Assembly (NCBI GenBank): GCA_945870325.1
Contig: CAMBRQ010000026.1
Span: forward strand, 1 to 37,367
Length of the DNA stretch: 37,367 bases
Source of the DNA: an uncultured Dorea sp.
GTDB taxonomy: Bacteria > Bacillota > Clostridia > Lachnospirales > Lachnospiraceae
Direction of reading: 5' to 3'
The notes beneath the pieces were generated by a model that saw only the letters and a list, made by a program, of their open reading frames with translations, was not told where the DNA came from and did not search any database. Below are positions 34,556-37,367 of the stretch, in pieces. The first letter of the stretch is position 1. Every line of letters starts with the position of its first letter. The position numbers were made by a program, and so were the translations under genes.

Positions 34556-35116
34556 TTAAAGCGTCCCCAGAAACATCTGCATCAGAACCGGATTCACATA
34601 GCACTCCAGCAAGATCCCCACTGCGATAAACAGCACCATGCTCACCGTCTTCGACAGATTCCATCTTGCTTTCGGATATGTAAAAAAATACCACAAGAGA
34701 ATCATATAACCTGCTATGTAGAATACAAAATGTGGCATTAATGCAACCAAACAGAGAATCAGCCCTTTAAGCCCCATTTTCAAGACTGCGGATGTCATAA
34801 GCATCCCGCCTGAAAAGCCTGTCCATAGCAGAATAACTGCCACAACCACTTTCCGTAGTTTCGTACAGCCAAGTGCCCCAGCCAGTATGACCGGCGTAAT
34901 TCTGATCTTTGCCACATACCAGATATACTCCACCACATCAATCTCTGTCTGACTATACTGATTCAGAAAAAAATCATTAAAAATCCCCATGCTTGTAATA
35001 TAGTCTTTCGACATGAGATTCGCATACATGATTCCAAGGAAAAATCCCACCATGCAAAACAAGACTAAAAACTTCCGGCTCTCTCGTATCTTCACAGATG
35101 TTCCTCCCTTTGCCAA
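34556..35116 (-). CDS. spoIIM: Stage II sporulation protein M
   Basis: The 186-residue integral membrane protein has about five helices (FLVLFCMVGFFLGIMYANLM, ITPVILAGALGC, VVVAVILLWTGFSGGMLM, GLILCLVALMPHFVFYIAGYMIL, MVLFIAVGILLECYVN). SpoIIM works with SpoIID and SpoIIP in the septal peptidoglycan remodelling that drives engulfment of the forespore. The ECYVNP end is typical. It faces spoVB, giving two sporulation genes side by side. Confidence 0.87.
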   Translation of the reverse strand: MAKGGTSVKIRESRKFLVLFCMVGFFLGIMYANLMSKDYITSMGIFNDFFLNQYSQTEIDVVEYIWYVAKIRITPVILAGALGCTKLRKVVVAVILLWTGFSGGMLMTSAVLKMGLKGLILCLVALMPHFVFYIAGYMILLWYFFTYPKARWNLSKTVSMVLFIAVGILLECYVNPVLMQMFLGTL

Positions 35117-35155
35117 GATACTTCATTATATGCCGAGGAACGGATTATATTCTCT

Positions 35156-35698
35156 TTACTGCAAATATTTTGACTCGTATGCCAGAATCGCGGCAACAGT
35201 CTTCGAATCCTCTATCTTTCCTGTAAAAATCATCTCTTTTAATTCTGCAAGAGTATAGGCTTTCACATCTACATACTCATCTTCGTCCAGATGTTGGTGC
35301 GTTGGAATCAGATCCTTTGCCACATAGATTTCAATCTTCTCATTGCAGAATGCCACCGTAGTTCGAAGCGTGATCAGCCATTCCAGATTCTCCGACTTAT
35401 AACCGGTCTCTTCTTCCAATTCTCTTCTGGAACACTCAAGACCCGGTTCATTCGGATCATCCAATTTGCCCGCCGGGATTTCCAACGTATATCGTTCCAA
35501 CGCATTCCGGTACTGGGATACCATTAATATCCTTCCATCATCCAGAACCGGAACAACAGCCGCCGCTCCGTCATGATGGATATAATCCCAGTCAGCCGTA
35601 TTACCATTGGCAAATTCCATGTGGTCCTTATATACTTTTAATATTGCGCCCTCATATACCAGTTCTCTTCCTGTACGTTTTACTTCATCACTCATCAT
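35156..35698 (-). CDS. NUDIX hydrolase, ADP-ribose pyrophosphatase type
   Basis: The protein of 180 residues hydrolyses ADP-ribose or a related nucleoside diphosphate to AMP and a sugar phosphate. The NUDIX helix RRELEEETGYKSENLEWL lies at about 97-115, after AGKLDDPNEPG, which is one residue longer than the usual AGKLDxGE spacing. An upstream RGxVV-like strand (GAAAVVPVLDDGRILMVSQY) and the EIPAGKLDD loop mark the ADPR group. The start at 35698 has GGAGG 6 bases upstream; the frame extends back through the rny terminator, so a longer form is unlikely. Confidence 0.9.
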   Translation of the reverse strand: MMSDEVKRTGRELVYEGAILKVYKDHMEFANGNTADWDYIHHDGAAAVVPVLDDGRILMVSQYRNALERYTLEIPAGKLDDPNEPGLECSRRELEEETGYKSENLEWLITLRTTVAFCNEKIEIYVAKDLIPTHQHLDEDEYVDVKAYTLAELKEMIFTGKIEDSKTVAAILAYESKYLQ

Positions 35699-35714
35699 TA
35701 TATTCCTCCGAATT

Positions 35715-35752
35715 ATATAAAAAGGATCAGCCACTAACAACTGATCCTTTCT
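35715..35752 (-). terminator. Terminator after rny
   Basis: AAAGGATCAG (35721-35730) pairs perfectly with CTGATCCTTT (35741-35750). On the minus strand the stem is followed by TTTATATAA. It lies between the rny stop at 35766 and the NUDIX start. Confidence 0.85.
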
Positions 35753-35765
35753 TCCCATTTATCTT

Positions 35766-37319
35766 CTACTTGGCATAGTCTGTAACTCGTGATTCACGGA
35801 TTACATTGACCTTAATCTGTCCAGGATATTCTAATTCATACTCAATCTGCTTAGCAATATCTCTAGCCATCAATACCATGTCTGCGTCAGATACTTGCTC
35901 TGGAACTACCATAACACGAATCTCTCTACCTGCTTGAATTGCAAAAGACTTATCAACACCCTTAAACTGGTTGGTGATATCTTCTAATTGTTTTAACCTG
36001 TTTGTATATGTTTCTAATGTTTCTCTTCTTGCACCTGGTCTTGCCGCTGATATCGTATCAGCCGCCTGTACCACACATGCAATCAGACTTTCCGGCTCTA
36101 CATCGCCATGATGGGCTTCAACCGCATTAATAACCGTTGCAGACTCCTTGTATTTTCTACAAAGATCCACACCGATCTGAATATGGGAACCTTCCACATC
36201 ATGATCTATAGATTTGCCGACATCGTGTAAAAGACCTGCACGCTTAGCGATTCTGACATCCAAGCCAATCTCGCCTGCTAAAAGTCCAGCCAATTGTGCT
36301 ACTTCTATAGAATGCTTCAATGCATTCTGTCCGTAACTGGTTCTGAACTTCATACGACCAAGAAGCTTAATAAGTTCTGGATGAATTCCATGAACTCCTA
36401 CTTCAAGAGCCGCTGCCTCTCCTTCTTCACGAATCATAGCCTCTACTTCTTTTTGCGCCTTTTCTACCATCTCCTCAATTCTTGCCGGATGAATTCGTCC
36501 GTCAACAATCAACTTCTCAAGCGCAATCCTTGCGACTTCTCTTCTTATTGGATCAAATCCTGATAATACAACCGCTTCCGGAGTATCGTCAATGATAAGT
36601 TCAACGCCCGTCATCGTCTCTAATGTACGGATATTACGACCTTCACGTCCAATAATTCTTCCTTTCATTTCGTCACTCGGAAGCTGTACAACCGAAATTG
36701 TAGTCTCCGCAACATGATCTGCTGCACATCTCTGAATAGCAGTAACAACATATTCCTTTGCCTTTTTATCTGCTTCTTCCTTAGCCTGCGCTTCAAGTTC
36801 CTTGACCATCTTTGCAGTATCATGCTTTACATCTTCTTCAACAGTTTTTAACAAATATTCTTTTGCTTGTTCGGAGGTTAGTCCTGAGATTCTTTCTAGT
36901 TCCTGTACTCTCTGCTGACTCAGCTCTTCTACTTTCGCTTCGCGCTGTCTCAGCTGTTCTTCTTTTGCTGTAAATCCTGCCTCACGCTTTTCAATCGCAT
37001 CCGCCTTCTTATCGAGTGCCTCTTCTTTGGAAAGAACGCGCTTCTCATAACGTTGTAACTCCGCTCTACGTTCCTTAGTCTCTTTCTCAAGTTCATTCTT
37101 GTTCTTAATAGACTCTTCTTTAATTTCCAAGAGAGACTCCTTCTTTTTTGCCTCAGCCGTCTTCACTGCATCGTCAATGATTTTCCTTGCTTTGCTTTCC
37201 GCATTTCCAATCTTAGAATCTGCATTCTTCTTCAGATTAGAAACTGTCAAGAAATGACTGACAACTGCCGCTGCCACGATCAACACAATTGCCACAGCAA
37301 TTAATATTCCATTCGGCAC
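35766..37319 (-). CDS. rny: Ribonuclease Y
   Basis: The 517-residue endoribonuclease starts bulk mRNA turnover at the membrane. It has an N-terminal membrane helix ([20 protein letters not shown]), a long Lys/Glu-rich coiled coil (about 30-205), a KH RNA-binding domain with [15 protein letters not shown] (about 220-235) and the HD domain with [13 protein letters not shown] and [20 protein letters not shown]. The C-terminus [19 protein letters not shown] is conserved. The start is GTG at 37319, 7 bases after AAGGAGG; no ATG start in frame precedes it. Any promoter lies beyond the window edge. Confidence 0.97.
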   Translation of the reverse strand: MPNGILIAVAIVLIVAAAVVSHFLTVSNLKKNADSKIGNAESKARKIIDDAVKTAEAKKKESLLEIKEESIKNKNELEKETKERRAELQRYEKRVLSKEEALDKKADAIEKREAGFTAKEEQLRQREAKVEELSQQRVQELERISGLTSEQAKEYLLKTVEEDVKHDTAKMVKELEAQAKEEADKKAKEYVVTAIQRCAADHVAETTISVVQLPSDEMKGRIIGREGRNIRTLETMTGVELIIDDTPEAVVLSGFDPIRREVARIALEKLIVDGRIHPARIEEMVEKAQKEVEAMIREEGEAAALEVGVHGIHPELIKLLGRMKFRTSYGQNALKHSIEVAQLAGLLAGEIGLDVRIAKRAGLLHDVGKSIDHDVEGSHIQIGVDLCRKYKESATVINAVEAHHGDVEPESLIACVVQAADTISAARPGARRETLETYTNRLKQLEDITNQFKGVDKSFAIQAGREIRVMVVPEQVSDADMVLMARDIAKQIEYELEYPGQIKVNVIRESRVTDYAK

Positions 37320-37367
37320 AGGAGCACCTCCTTATTTAGTTTTCATTGTACAAATACAACACTTAAA

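Noticed and set aside
34270..34629. 119-codon plus-strand frame in the spoVB-spoIIM spacer
   Set aside because: It runs through the arms of the inverted repeats and then antisense into spoIIM; the composition is not protein-like.

Overview
The window looks like a chromosomal segment from a spore-forming gut Clostridium relative, most likely a Lachnospiraceae member. This is inferred from gene content (spoVB, spoIIM, the rrf2-nifS-nifU-mnmA run, a gap-pgk-tpiA-gpmI glycolytic run, an rny beginning with GTG), AGGAGG-type ribosome binding sites and A+T-rich spacers with canonical sigma-A boxes. No rRNA, tRNA, CRISPR array, prophage or intact insertion sequence was seen. Almost all genes lie on the minus strand.

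Layout. 1-11.5 kb is accessory material: a flavodoxin-like protein, asparaginase, a PD-(D/E)XK transposase-family nuclease, a cytidylate-kinase-like protein, a DUF3784-like membrane protein, a MerR/TipAS regulator, a FMN-binding/DUF3781 fusion, a metallo-beta-lactamase-fold protein, an acetyltransferase, a GrpB protein with a glycine-rich tail, a membrane polyferredoxin, a large HD/RyR-like protein and a broken nitroreductase. 11.5-15 kb holds a PRTase-like protein with an altered PRPP loop, ilvN-ilvC without ilvB, and a HAD phosphatase. 15-21.3 kb is a hexuronate catabolism locus: kdgA-kdgK with a divergent IclR regulator, then uxuA, a broken uxuB and a stub of uxaC, with a divergent AraC regulator. 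21.3-22.5 kb is a scar flanked by two copies of the same hairpin and holding a decayed response regulator and an orphan membrane-anchored protein. 22.5-28.4 kb encodes lower glycolysis. 28.4-32.7 kb is a cysteine desulfurase/Fe-S scaffold/tRNA thiolation operon behind an Rrf2 regulator. 32.7-37.3 kb has spoVB and spoIIM facing each other across an intergenic region built of nested inverted repeats, then a NUDIX hydrolase and ribonuclease Y.

The most striking features are two. First, gene decay by small deletions and single-base indels is frequent: start-plus-RBS stubs of genes whose bodies are gone (14-100, 5706-5778, 10752-10853, 17848-17907, 22211-22451), internal deletions (nitroreductase, uxuB) and single-base frameshifts (PD-(D/E)XK nuclease, HD/RyR protein). 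Second, the spoVB-spoIIM spacer carries two consecutive palindromic elements, each of which folds on paper into an outer stem closing two inner hairpins. Both are described in detail below.

All calls come from reading the sequence and recalled family features; no database search was run.
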